From positions 2,108,001-2,172,000 of the forward strand of contig NC_003228.3 in assembly GCF_000025985.1 (NCBI RefSeq): a DNA stretch of 64,000 bases, read 5' to 3'. How positions within the stretch are numbered: position 1 is the stretch's first letter; every line of letters starts with the position of its first letter. Below are positions 45,557 through 53,159 of this stretch, in pieces. Source of the stretch: Bacteroides fragilis NCTC 9343 (GTDB lineage Bacteria; Bacteroidota; Bacteroidia; Bacteroidales; Bacteroidaceae). Below the pieces are notes generated by a model, which made no database searches, was not told the origin of the DNA, and worked only from the letters and a program-made list of their open reading frames with translations. Position numbers and translations under genes: made by a program.

Positions 45557-46771
45557 ATGACATCAATTACACCACGGCTCAATCGCTCGCGCGAGGGGCG
45601 TGATGGCAGTTATCCGCTTGTGATACAAATTATTCGCCATCGAAAGAAGAGAGAGATTTATACGCCTTACCGTTTCTGGGAGGCAGAGTTTAACACCCGT
45701 TTAGAAATGGTGGAGAACGTCGGAGGCAATCGCCGTCGTCTGCTCATTGTCCGCGAAGCCAATGAATACCTTATATATATAAAGAAGGAGTTGGAGGCTA
45801 TTTGCGGATCGCTTGAAGCGGATAAGGGGAGTGCTTATACGGTGGACGACATTGTGAACGTTTATAACTACCACAATGATCTGAGCCAGGTGTTGGTATA
45901 TGCCGACTCGGTGATTGCCGGGCTGGAGAATAAGGGACGTCAGGGTACGGCTGCCAATTATCGTAGCGCCCGCCGTGCGTTTGAGATGTTTTTGGATGGC
46001 AGTCCTTTTTCGTTTGAGGAGTTGACTCCCGAAGTGCTGGACCGCTTTGTCACCTTTCTCCGTGAGCGGGGCAACCGGCCCAATACGGTTTCGTTCTATC
46101 TCCGTCAGTGGCGTGCCATCTACAATCGTGCCTGCGCCGATCATGTGGTTTTTTCCGATCAAAAGCCTTTCCGACGGCTGAACCTCAAAGAGGAGGTGAC
46201 ATCCAAACGCGCCATCTCCCGGGAGAAGATTGCGCAGATCGAATGTGTCGACCTTACTGCTTGTCATGCTGATATGCAGCTTGCCCGTGACCTGTTCCTG
46301 TTTAGCTTCTATACGCGCGGAATGTCTTTTGTAGATATGTGCTATTTAAATAAGGAGAACCTGCAGGGAAATTATCTTCGGTACAAACGGCAGAAGACAG
46401 GGCAGGAGTTACAGATACGCATTGAAAAAGATTTGCGTGTGTTAATCGACAGATACGCCAGCCCTTTGTCGGACTATCTGCTTCCAATGCTTCGAAACGG
46501 TGACCGTTATCAGGATTATCGGCGCAGGCAGCGGAGGCTTAATAAACTGATTCGTGAATTGGGCGACCGGTTACAGTTGGATATGCCACTCACATTTTAT
46601 GTGGCGCGCCACTCATGGGCGACACTCGCTCACGAAAATGATGTGCCCGTCTCGGTGATCAGCGATTGTATGGGGCACACATCGGAGAAGACTACCCGCA
46701 TTTATCTGGATCGCATAGACACTAAGCGGCTTGACCGGGCCAACCGGTTGGTGATTAATAGTCTGCGGTAA
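45557..46771 (+). CDS. Tyrosine recombinase of the fimbrial phase-variation type
   Basis: 404 residues from ATG 45557 (MTSITPRLNRSREG); the frame opens earlier at 45344 but that part is not protein-like and a promoter box lies inside it. Short arm domain (YPLVIQIIRHRKKREIYTPYRFW), SAM-like domain, catalytic domain with FYTRGMSFVDM, KRQKTGQ, FYVARHSWATLA (HxxR), MGHTSEKTTRIYLDRID (His, Tyr). The YTRGMSF variant is the Bacteroides subfamily that inverts promoters near fimbrial and surface loci. It ends 28 bp before the 19-bp inverted repeat, so it probably flips the segment 46799-47365. Confidence 0.9.
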   Translation: MTSITPRLNRSREGRDGSYPLVIQIIRHRKKREIYTPYRFWEAEFNTRLEMVENVGGNRRRLLIVREANEYLIYIKKELEAICGSLEADKGSAYTVDDIVNVYNYHNDLSQVLVYADSVIAGLENKGRQGTAANYRSARRAFEMFLDGSPFSFEELTPEVLDRFVTFLRERGNRPNTVSFYLRQWRAIYNRACADHVVFSDQKPFRRLNLKEEVTSKRAISREKIAQIECVDLTACHADMQLARDLFLFSFYTRGMSFVDMCYLNKENLQGNYLRYKRQKTGQELQIRIEKDLRVLIDRYASPLSDYLLPMLRNGDRYQDYRRRQRRLNKLIRELGDRLQLDMPLTFYVARHSWATLAHENDVPVSVISDCMGHTSEKTTRIYLDRIDTKRLDRANRLVINSLR

Positions 46772-46798
46772 AGAGGTGGAAAAGAGGGATAAAAAAAA

Positions 46799-46817
46799 CT
46801 CTTTCTTATAATGAAAG
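46799..46817 (+). repeat. Invertible-promoter repeat, left arm (19 bp)
   Basis: ctctttcttataatgaaag, exact reverse complement of 47347-47365; itself partly palindromic. Confidence 0.9.
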
Positions 46818-46856
46818 AGCTACTCAAGAGATTCTTCTTATCTCAGATACATGTCG

Positions 46857-46889
46857 CAAAGATACGCATTAAATTATTAATTAAACAAG
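46857..46889 (-). promoter_or_regulatory. Invertible promoter, in OFF orientation
   Basis: On the minus strand: cTTG at 46889-46886, 21 nt, TATCTTTG at 46864-46857. It matches the Bacteroides pattern and points left, back into the 3' end of the recombinase gene, away from the fimbrial genes. After inversion of 46799-47365 it would lie near the right repeat and read into the DUF3575 gene. I see no TAnnTTTG box reading right near 47300-47365. Confidence 0.75.
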
Positions 46890-47346
46890 TATTATTTTAA
46901 TTTTTTTTATTTCTAATGTAAAATATTTATTTTTCTTCTTTCACTTGGATAAAAAACTCCCCGGTACACCTTCTTTCTGTCTCCCGACCTCTTCAAGAAA
47001 GCATACGATGTATGTCTACTGTTTCTTTTTCAACGGTTTTTCATCTGTCTGCCTCCACTGCTGCAAACACATGCCGTCACCTATTCACAATAATGATAAT
47101 CTGTTAATAATCAATTAATAACAGATTGTATATTTCGTTTTGTGATGCTCTTTAACAACCTTTTTCTTTTATGTTTCTGAAAGCGTTTCTGAGTCAATAT
47201 TAAGTAATGTATTATTGATCAATGTATTACATTCATACACTTTTTCTTTGTTTCTGAAAATAAAAAAACTCAGAAACATTTTCAGATGGGATATGAAGTA
47301 ACTTGCTGTATTATAAATGATTATAATATTTATGAAGTCATTCTCC

Positions 47347-47365
47347 CTTTCATTATAAGAAAGAG
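47347..47365 (-). repeat. Invertible-promoter repeat, right arm (19 bp)
   Basis: Reverse complement of 46799-46817, 28 bp before the first gene of the fimbrial operon. Confidence 0.9.
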
Positions 47366-47393
47366 CCGCATAATTATCAAACAAACGGCAAAT

Positions 47394-47960
47394 ATGAAAA
47401 AAATACTATGCATATGGGTCTTAACCGTTACTTTCCTTGGGGCATTTCCTGCTTTGGCCGACGCCCAGCAATGGGGATTGACTGCCAATGGTCTTTATTG
47501 GGCGACAGCTACTCCGAATATAGGTGTGGAATATGCCTTCCATTCAAAGATGAGCATAGCAGGACTTGTTCAATATAATCCGTTTACTTACGCTAAAAAC
47601 CGGAAAATGAAACATCTTGCCGGGCAGTTGGAGTATCGTTATTGGCTGAGTGATGTGTTCAAGGGGCATTATCTGGGTGTACATGCCACGGGCGGTATCT
47701 TTAATTTTGGTAATCTCCCTTTGGGTATCCTCAAAGACTATCGTCTCGAGGGGCAATTGTATGGTGGCGGACTCACCTACGGTTACCAGTGGATCATCAG
47801 CAACCGGGTCAACATTGGCGTCGATATCGGATTAGGATATCTCTATGTTGATTACGATAAATTCTATTGTCCCACTTGTGGGGAACGTGTCGATCACTAC
47901 CGGACCAATTATCTGGGGCCTACCAAGGTAGGTGTATCCATTATTTATCTGTTAAAGTAG
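47394..47960 (+). CDS. DUF3575 family protein, first gene of the fimbrial operon
   Basis: 188 residues from ATG 47394 (MKKILCIWVLTVTFLGAF); an upstream ATG at 47286 lies left of the inverted repeat and cannot be the true start after inversion. Signal peptide to ~ALADAQQ. Then GLTANGLYWATATPNIGVEYAFHSK and QWIISNRVNIGVDIGLGYLYV, a small outer-membrane-type barrel with a CPTC motif near the end. Paralogue of 27958-28575. DUF3575 genes commonly head Bacteroides fimbrial operons; the role in assembly is not known. Confidence 0.88.
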   Translation: MKKILCIWVLTVTFLGAFPALADAQQWGLTANGLYWATATPNIGVEYAFHSKMSIAGLVQYNPFTYAKNRKMKHLAGQLEYRYWLSDVFKGHYLGVHATGGIFNFGNLPLGILKDYRLEGQLYGGGLTYGYQWIISNRVNIGVDIGLGYLYVDYDKFYCPTCGERVDHYRTNYLGPTKVGVSIIYLLK

Positions 47961-47973
47961 GGGAGGACAGGCT

Positions 47974-49086
47974 ATGAATATCAAACAGGTAATTTTCATA
48001 AATATCTCATTTTTCATCTCTCTAACAGTGTTAGCAGCAGATAGGCCTACACAGCCTGTCCGTACTGAGGTGTATCGCTTGGAGCGTCTTGACTCTGTTC
48101 TGCTGGTCGATCTGGCTGTCGACCTGACAGGGGTGCACCTGGCGCCGGACTGTACGGTCTATCTGTTTCCGCTACTCGCTTCGGAGAATACCGGTGATTC
48201 GTTGTCTCTTCCTCCCATTGTGCTCAACGGCCCCCAAAGCGATCTGATGTATCGCCGGCGTCGGGCTTTGGGTACAACTTCGGGATTGGAGAAGATTACT
48301 CCCTACACCGTGCTGCGTGAGGGAGACCATGCTTTGCCTCGCATCCATTATCGGACTGAGGTGCCTTATGCGGCATGGATGGACGATGTTAAAGTATGGA
48401 TGCGCGACACGAATTGCAATTGTGATGCCCGTCTGGTACCTTTTGCCATGCATACGGAGCATATACCGCCGTTGGTTGTGGAACGGGTGGATACGATTGT
48501 AATACATGACACCATCCGCCTGGCTTCTGTTGCATCCGGACAGTCGACCGTAGCTTCGGATATTCCCCTTCGTAAGAAGGTGACCCGTATTCAGGCCGGT
48601 TATGAGGCTGATATTTATTTTCCTACGAATGAAATGCGTATTCTTCCCGATCATGAGTTGAACCGTGCTTCATGGATGCATTTCGTTAACCAAGTGGATT
48701 CTATTGAACAGGATAACCGGAATTCCATATCGGGAGTTACCGTTACCGGTTACTCTTCTCCCGAAGGATATACTTCTAATAATGAACGTTTGGCTGAAAA
48801 ACGTGCCAAGGCCCTTCAAGCGTTCCTGGAAAATAAATATGGCGAACGTATGGAGGTGGCAGTCGAGTGGGTCGGTGAGGATTGGAAACAGTTTGAGAAA
48901 GATATAGAGGTTTCTGACCTTCCGGAACGTAATGAAATTCTTTCAATCCTGCGTACTGTGAGTGATAGCAATCAACGGAAGAGTAGGCTGAAGGCACTGA
49001 ATAAGGGGAAAACATTCGGAATTCTGCTTCGGGAGTATTTTCCGAAACTCCGTCGGGTGTCATGTCGTATTAGATACGTAAAATAA
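47974..49086 (+). CDS. DUF3868 / OmpA-like envelope protein
   Basis: 370 residues with signal peptide (ISLTVLAADR). N-terminal DUF3868-like beta domain (~25-160), linker, then an OmpA-like C-terminal domain with YFPTNEMRILPDHELNRASWMHFV and GVTVTGYSSPEGYTSNNERLAEKRAKALQAFLENKY (SPEG...N..LA..RA pattern). Likely anchors the fimbrial machinery in the envelope via peptidoglycan; inferred. 13 bp after DUF3575 and 4 bp before the protease gene. Confidence 0.82.
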   Translation: MNIKQVIFINISFFISLTVLAADRPTQPVRTEVYRLERLDSVLLVDLAVDLTGVHLAPDCTVYLFPLLASENTGDSLSLPPIVLNGPQSDLMYRRRRALGTTSGLEKITPYTVLREGDHALPRIHYRTEVPYAAWMDDVKVWMRDTNCNCDARLVPFAMHTEHIPPLVVERVDTIVIHDTIRLASVASGQSTVASDIPLRKKVTRIQAGYEADIYFPTNEMRILPDHELNRASWMHFVNQVDSIEQDNRNSISGVTVTGYSSPEGYTSNNERLAEKRAKALQAFLENKYGERMEVAVEWVGEDWKQFEKDIEVSDLPERNEILSILRTVSDSNQRKSRLKALNKGKTFGILLREYFPKLRRVSCRIRYVK

Positions 49087-49090
49087 GAAT

Positions 49091-50227
49091 ATGAAAAGAA
49101 TGTATTACATAGGATATATGCTCTGCTTGTTGCTTGCCGGTTGTGTAGTCGGTGAGAAAGCGGACGGCCTGTTGGAGCAACGTCTGTCTGATCGTACCCT
49201 TTTGGTCTATATGGGAGGGGATAATGATTTAGCCGACGAGACCGACGAAAAATTGTCAGCGTTAACAGAGGCGTGGGACAGGTTTCCGGGGCATCTATTG
49301 ATTTATCAGGATAAAAAAGGAGCGGATAGTACCCGCTTGCTAGAGGTTTGTTTGGATGAACAGGGAGAAAAGGTAACAAAAATATTGGCTAAGTATAAAC
49401 AGGAGAATTCAGCCGGTGCCTCCGTGTTCGCACGGGTTGTCAATGAGGCTATGGCCCGGTATCCTTCCGTTGATCCGGGATTGATCGTATTCTCCCATAC
49501 CAGCGGATGGTTACCGTCGGGGACGGCAGTGGTTCCGGCCGGTATTACCCGCTCGGTTATCAAGGACAATCATTACGAGATGAGTTTACAGGATTTTGCT
49601 TCAGCCATTCCGGACGGGCAATTTAATTTTATCCTTTTTGAAGGGTGTTTTATGGCCGGGCTCGAGGTGGCATACGAACTGAAAGATAAAACGCAATATA
49701 TTGTGGGTTCATCAGCCGAAATGCTTTCACCGGGTTTTACTCCTGTCTATCAACAAATGTTTCCGTTGCTTTATAAAAAAGAAGCGGATCTTCCGGCAGT
49801 GGCTGCTGCCTATTACGATTATTACAACAGTATGGAAGGCGACAATCGTTCGGCTACCATCAGTGTGATTCAGACGTCCGGCCTGGAAATGTTGAAAGTT
49901 CAACTTCGGGCGGCCGAGAGTCGTGTGGAGCGTTGGGAATGGATAGATCGTAGCGGATTGCAGGCTTTTGACCGCTTATCGGACGGGCGGCATCTCTTTT
50001 ATGATGCTTCGGCCTATATAAAACGGATTGGAAGTGTTGAAGAATCTGCTGCTTTTGACGAGGCTCTGGAGCAAGTTATCATTTATAAAGCAGCCACGGA
50101 GAACTTCATGCCGGAGAGTGTAGGGGGATTTACCATTGACGAACATTGTGGCATGACGTTGTATATACCCGATGCTACTGTTCCCACATTATTGACCGAA
50201 AGAAAGAAACTGAAGTTAATGCAATAG
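49091..50227 (+). CDS. Clostripain-family (C11) cysteine protease lipoprotein
   Basis: 378 residues. Lipobox LLAGC (Cys18). TLLVYMGGDNDLAD opens the caspase-like fold; catalytic His136 in VFSHTSGW and Cys186 in ILFEGCFMAG, with GSSAEMLSPGF downstream, match the peptidase C11 family (clostripain, fragipain), which cleaves after Arg or Lys. A protease within a fimbrial operon fits the need to cut fimbrillin precursors after an Arg, the job done by gingipains in Porphyromonas. Specificity and target are inferred. Confidence 0.88.
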   Translation: MKRMYYIGYMLCLLLAGCVVGEKADGLLEQRLSDRTLLVYMGGDNDLADETDEKLSALTEAWDRFPGHLLIYQDKKGADSTRLLEVCLDEQGEKVTKILAKYKQENSAGASVFARVVNEAMARYPSVDPGLIVFSHTSGWLPSGTAVVPAGITRSVIKDNHYEMSLQDFASAIPDGQFNFILFEGCFMAGLEVAYELKDKTQYIVGSSAEMLSPGFTPVYQQMFPLLYKKEADLPAVAAAYYDYYNSMEGDNRSATISVIQTSGLEMLKVQLRAAESRVERWEWIDRSGLQAFDRLSDGRHLFYDASAYIKRIGSVEESAAFDEALEQVIIYKAATENFMPESVGGFTIDEHCGMTLYIPDATVPTLLTERKKLKLMQ

Positions 50228-50344
50228 TATACATAGTTCAAATTAATTAGTGAATGGTAATAATAAAATTAAAAAAACTGATGGAAAGGAATATTTGATT
50301 AACGAAACAGACAGTGACGGTTGACAGATCGATGGAACAGGGAG

Positions 50345-50416
50345 TATCCGCATTTTTCTCTCTGCTTTTTTCCTTTCACAGTTCGAAAGAGAAAAAAGGA
50401 ATATCCAAAGCGGATA
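50345..50416 (+). promoter_or_regulatory. Structured leader before the major fimbrillin gene
   Basis: TATCCGC (50345-50351) pairs with GCGGATA (50410-50416), enclosing an inner stem cttttttcctttc / gaaag-a-gaaaaaag around 50364-50397. Lies in the 238-bp gap between protease and major fimbrillin; may be a processing or attenuation site. Confidence 0.5.
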
Positions 50417-50465
50417 AAAGTATAAACTATTCGAACTTATATCTATAATTAAATTTTTTAGTAAC

Positions 50466-52115
50466 ATGAAATTAAACAAATTGTTTACGTTTACATTGGC
50501 AGCCCTTGCGATGGCTGCATGTAGTAATGATGACGAACCGGGTATTGATAAAGGTGGTCAGAAAGGTGAATTGATTGATGCTATCAGCATTGCTTTTACC
50601 AGTTCTTCAGCTCCTGCTACCCGTGCAGACAAAGGTGAGATAGAAGGAGTGGGCACTGAAAATAATGTATATGTAGCCTATCTCTTTGCTAAAGAGAATG
50701 ATCCCCAGCATGAAGGTGCAAAAGTGGGTGACTGGACTGTAAAGCGTGTAGCTGGTGATAGTAATACAGACGATAAGGATGTTGCAGCTGCAATCGGTGA
50801 GGGCGATGTGGCAACTCCTGGGACGAAGAAAAATATGTGTACGTTCAACGGTGTACGCCAGGGAGATAGTGTTTATGTGGTTGTGAATGATCCTCAGATG
50901 ACCCTTGCTACCGCTCAGACATTGGCGCATCAGGGTGACAAGTCGGAAGCCGCTATCCGTGCGTATATCTCTAATCTCTCTAAAAGTTATCTGAATGATC
51001 TGACCGTTACTAAAGACGGGACGCAGGGTAAGAAGTATATCATGGCAGGTGTATCGGCTATTCCTACCAACCCGAATATCCCGAACGGATCTACCGTGAA
51101 AGTTTCGATTCCTCTGAATCGTGAATTAGCCAAAGTATTCTTTAATGCCTCTGTTACTACCAACCCCGTATACGAGGCTTATGGTAAGATGGCAATTAAA
51201 GATGCAGTATGGGAAAATCCGACAGGTACTAAAGACCCCGATGGTATTGTCGTAGTACGTATTCCGAGACGTGTTTCTCCGTTCACGGCACAGGCTCGTG
51301 ACTGGTATTTCCCGCAGAGTGCGGATGCAACTGCTAAAGACTGGGATGTGGAAGGTTGGTTGAAAGCATTTGCAGGTGAAAGCCAATCTGTACCCGGTAC
51401 TGCAGAAGTTCCTGGAACGACTCTTGCATTGAATAAGGGAGAATACAATGCAGATGCGAAAGAATATCGTCTGACATGGGTTGTAGGTGAAAAAGCATTG
51501 GCTGATGGAGCTACTCCTGCAGCTGCTTCGATGGTATACGTTAAGAGTGACAAGTTATATTCTCCTTATTTTTATGTAACTCCTAACTATGCCGACAATG
51601 CCGGTTGTGCTACTGTTGTAGTTACTCAGGCTACTTATATCGGTGCTAATACTCTGCTTGAACCGACTATTACAGAACAGATGTTGAGCGAAGCTTTGGA
51701 TGATTCTGATTTCCAAACTGCTACTTCTACTGACGGAAGTGTCAAGTATGATAAATTGGCTGCTGATTTTTGGAATACTGGTGCGAATGTAGCAGCATTG
51801 GTTGCGTTCCTGGAAAAGAATGCGACATATAAACTTGCGTTGAGAGGTGAAACAGATCCAAGTAAGAAAGAAGCTGCTATTACGATTAAACCTAACGATA
51901 AACGTTACTATCGCGCTGATGTTGCCAACTATAGCGATGACGAAACAACTTCAATGAAGATTACCGAACGCAACACATTCTATCATATAACAGGTACCAT
52001 CACTACACTGGGTGCCAAGAGCATTGAAGATGCTATCAATTCGGATAATATCGACATGCTTGTACAGGTAGTTGTTAAGCCATGGAAATATGTTGTTAAC
52101 AATATAAATATGTAA
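50466..52115 (+). CDS. Mfa1-like major fimbrillin lipoprotein
   Basis: 549 residues. Lipobox AMAAC (Cys19), then the propeptide with ATR (Arg53) followed by ADKGE, the expected cleavage site. Body of two beta-sandwich domains: VYVAYLFAKE, VRQGDSVYVVVNDPQ, IPLNRELAKVFFNASV, and the end NTFYHITGTITTLGAKSIEDAINSDNIDMLVQVVVKPWKYV typical of Mfa1 and relatives. Shaft subunit: after lipid-dependent export and Arg cleavage, strand exchange polymerises the pilus. Followed by a hairpin that may lower downstream expression. Confidence 0.9.
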   Translation: MKLNKLFTFTLAALAMAACSNDDEPGIDKGGQKGELIDAISIAFTSSSAPATRADKGEIEGVGTENNVYVAYLFAKENDPQHEGAKVGDWTVKRVAGDSNTDDKDVAAAIGEGDVATPGTKKNMCTFNGVRQGDSVYVVVNDPQMTLATAQTLAHQGDKSEAAIRAYISNLSKSYLNDLTVTKDGTQGKKYIMAGVSAIPTNPNIPNGSTVKVSIPLNRELAKVFFNASVTTNPVYEAYGKMAIKDAVWENPTGTKDPDGIVVVRIPRRVSPFTAQARDWYFPQSADATAKDWDVEGWLKAFAGESQSVPGTAEVPGTTLALNKGEYNADAKEYRLTWVVGEKALADGATPAAASMVYVKSDKLYSPYFYVTPNYADNAGCATVVVTQATYIGANTLLEPTITEQMLSEALDDSDFQTATSTDGSVKYDKLAADFWNTGANVAALVAFLEKNATYKLALRGETDPSKKEAAITIKPNDKRYYRADVANYSDDETTSMKITERNTFYHITGTITTLGAKSIEDAINSDNIDMLVQVVVKPWKYVVNNINM

Positions 52116-52138
52116 TCAGAACCTCTTTTTTATATAAT

Positions 52139-52180
52139 CCGGGGCGGATGGAAAGTCCGCTCCGGTTGATATCTTTTTCT
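52139..52180 (+). terminator. Attenuator-like hairpin after the major fimbrillin
   Basis: 10-bp stem ccggggcgga / tccgctccgg (one G-U pair), 7-nt loop, then a T-rich stretch (ctttttcttg). It sits 24 bp after the stop and before the anchor gene of the same operon, so partial termination is likely. Confidence 0.7.
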
Positions 52181-52209
52181 TGTCGGAAAGAGAAGAATAC
52201 GAAACTAAA

Positions 52210-53133
52210 ATGAAGAAATTGCTACCGATACTTTTAGGGGTTACCCTACTGTTGAATTCATGTATTAAAGATGATATGGATGCTTGTGCCGGATATATGC
52301 ACATCTATTTCAGCTATATTTATGGTGGAGCCAACCGCTTTTTTGAGACGGTTTCTACTCCTACGCAACTTCATTTTTATAAACAGAAGCATAAATATCG
52401 GGAGTTGGAAATAGCCGTGGATGAAATAGGACTGACCGAACCTTATCGCTTCCTGAAAAACTTTGATGATACGGATAGCCTGGAACTGATAGCTTGGACA
52501 CAGGATGAGGCGATTGATTATGTGGATACTCCTGATACTCCCATAGGAGAGGGGTATGTGAAATTAAAAGAAATTACCGATGGCAGCGGAATCTGCCGAC
52601 CTGTTGACGACCTGTTGTACGGACGCATTGCCATAGATGCCGGTTTGCGCGAAAATCGCAATATTGTAACCATTCCGTTTGTACGTGCTGTGTGCCGTAC
52701 ACGTATAACGATGATTCCTCAGACAGTAGAGGATCAGGTCGTTGAAGAAGGAGGAACGACGCGTGCTGCAAGCAGCATTATTCCTTCACCCGAAGATTTT
52801 AAATTCCACCTTTACGGTACGCGTAGCGGTGTCGATTATAATAATAAAGCAAATGCGGATGAGGTAGTACTTGAGCCCCAGTGCTATTACGAAGAAAGTA
52901 CCGGAAATGTGCTCACACCCTGGTTCGGTTCTTTTTCTTCAGAAGGAAAGTATCTGAAAGTGAATGTGTTTATTCGTGATGAACAGGTCGCTTCATTCGA
53001 TTGCGCACCTATCGAGTTGACTTCTGTTCCGGGCAACTTCATTGATCTGGTGATTGACGGACATTATGTGAAGCCCGTTATGCAAGTTCGTGTCAATGGC
53101 TGGAAAGTGGCGACAATAGAAAGTAATATGTAG
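52210..53133 (+). CDS. Mfa2/FimB-family fimbrial anchor lipoprotein
   Basis: 307 residues from ATG 52210 (MKKLLPILLGVTLLLNSC, lipobox Cys18). The frame opens at 52180, but the signal peptide begins here. Pattern of FimB/Mfa2 anchors: YMHIYFSYIYGGANRFFETVSTPTQLHFYKQKHK, then PVDDLLYGRIAIDAG and C-terminal LTSVPGNFIDLVIDGHYVKPVMQVRVNGWKV. Anchors keep the pilus base in the outer membrane and limit its length. An internal TTRAA exists near residue 195, not at the usual propeptide position. Confidence 0.85.
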   Translation: MKKLLPILLGVTLLLNSCIKDDMDACAGYMHIYFSYIYGGANRFFETVSTPTQLHFYKQKHKYRELEIAVDEIGLTEPYRFLKNFDDTDSLELIAWTQDEAIDYVDTPDTPIGEGYVKLKEITDGSGICRPVDDLLYGRIAIDAGLRENRNIVTIPFVRAVCRTRITMIPQTVEDQVVEEGGTTRAASSIIPSPEDFKFHLYGTRSGVDYNNKANADEVVLEPQCYYEESTGNVLTPWFGSFSSEGKYLKVNVFIRDEQVASFDCAPIELTSVPGNFIDLVIDGHYVKPVMQVRVNGWKVATIESNM

Positions 53134-53159
53134 GCAAGTTGATAAAAGGAGAGTATAGC

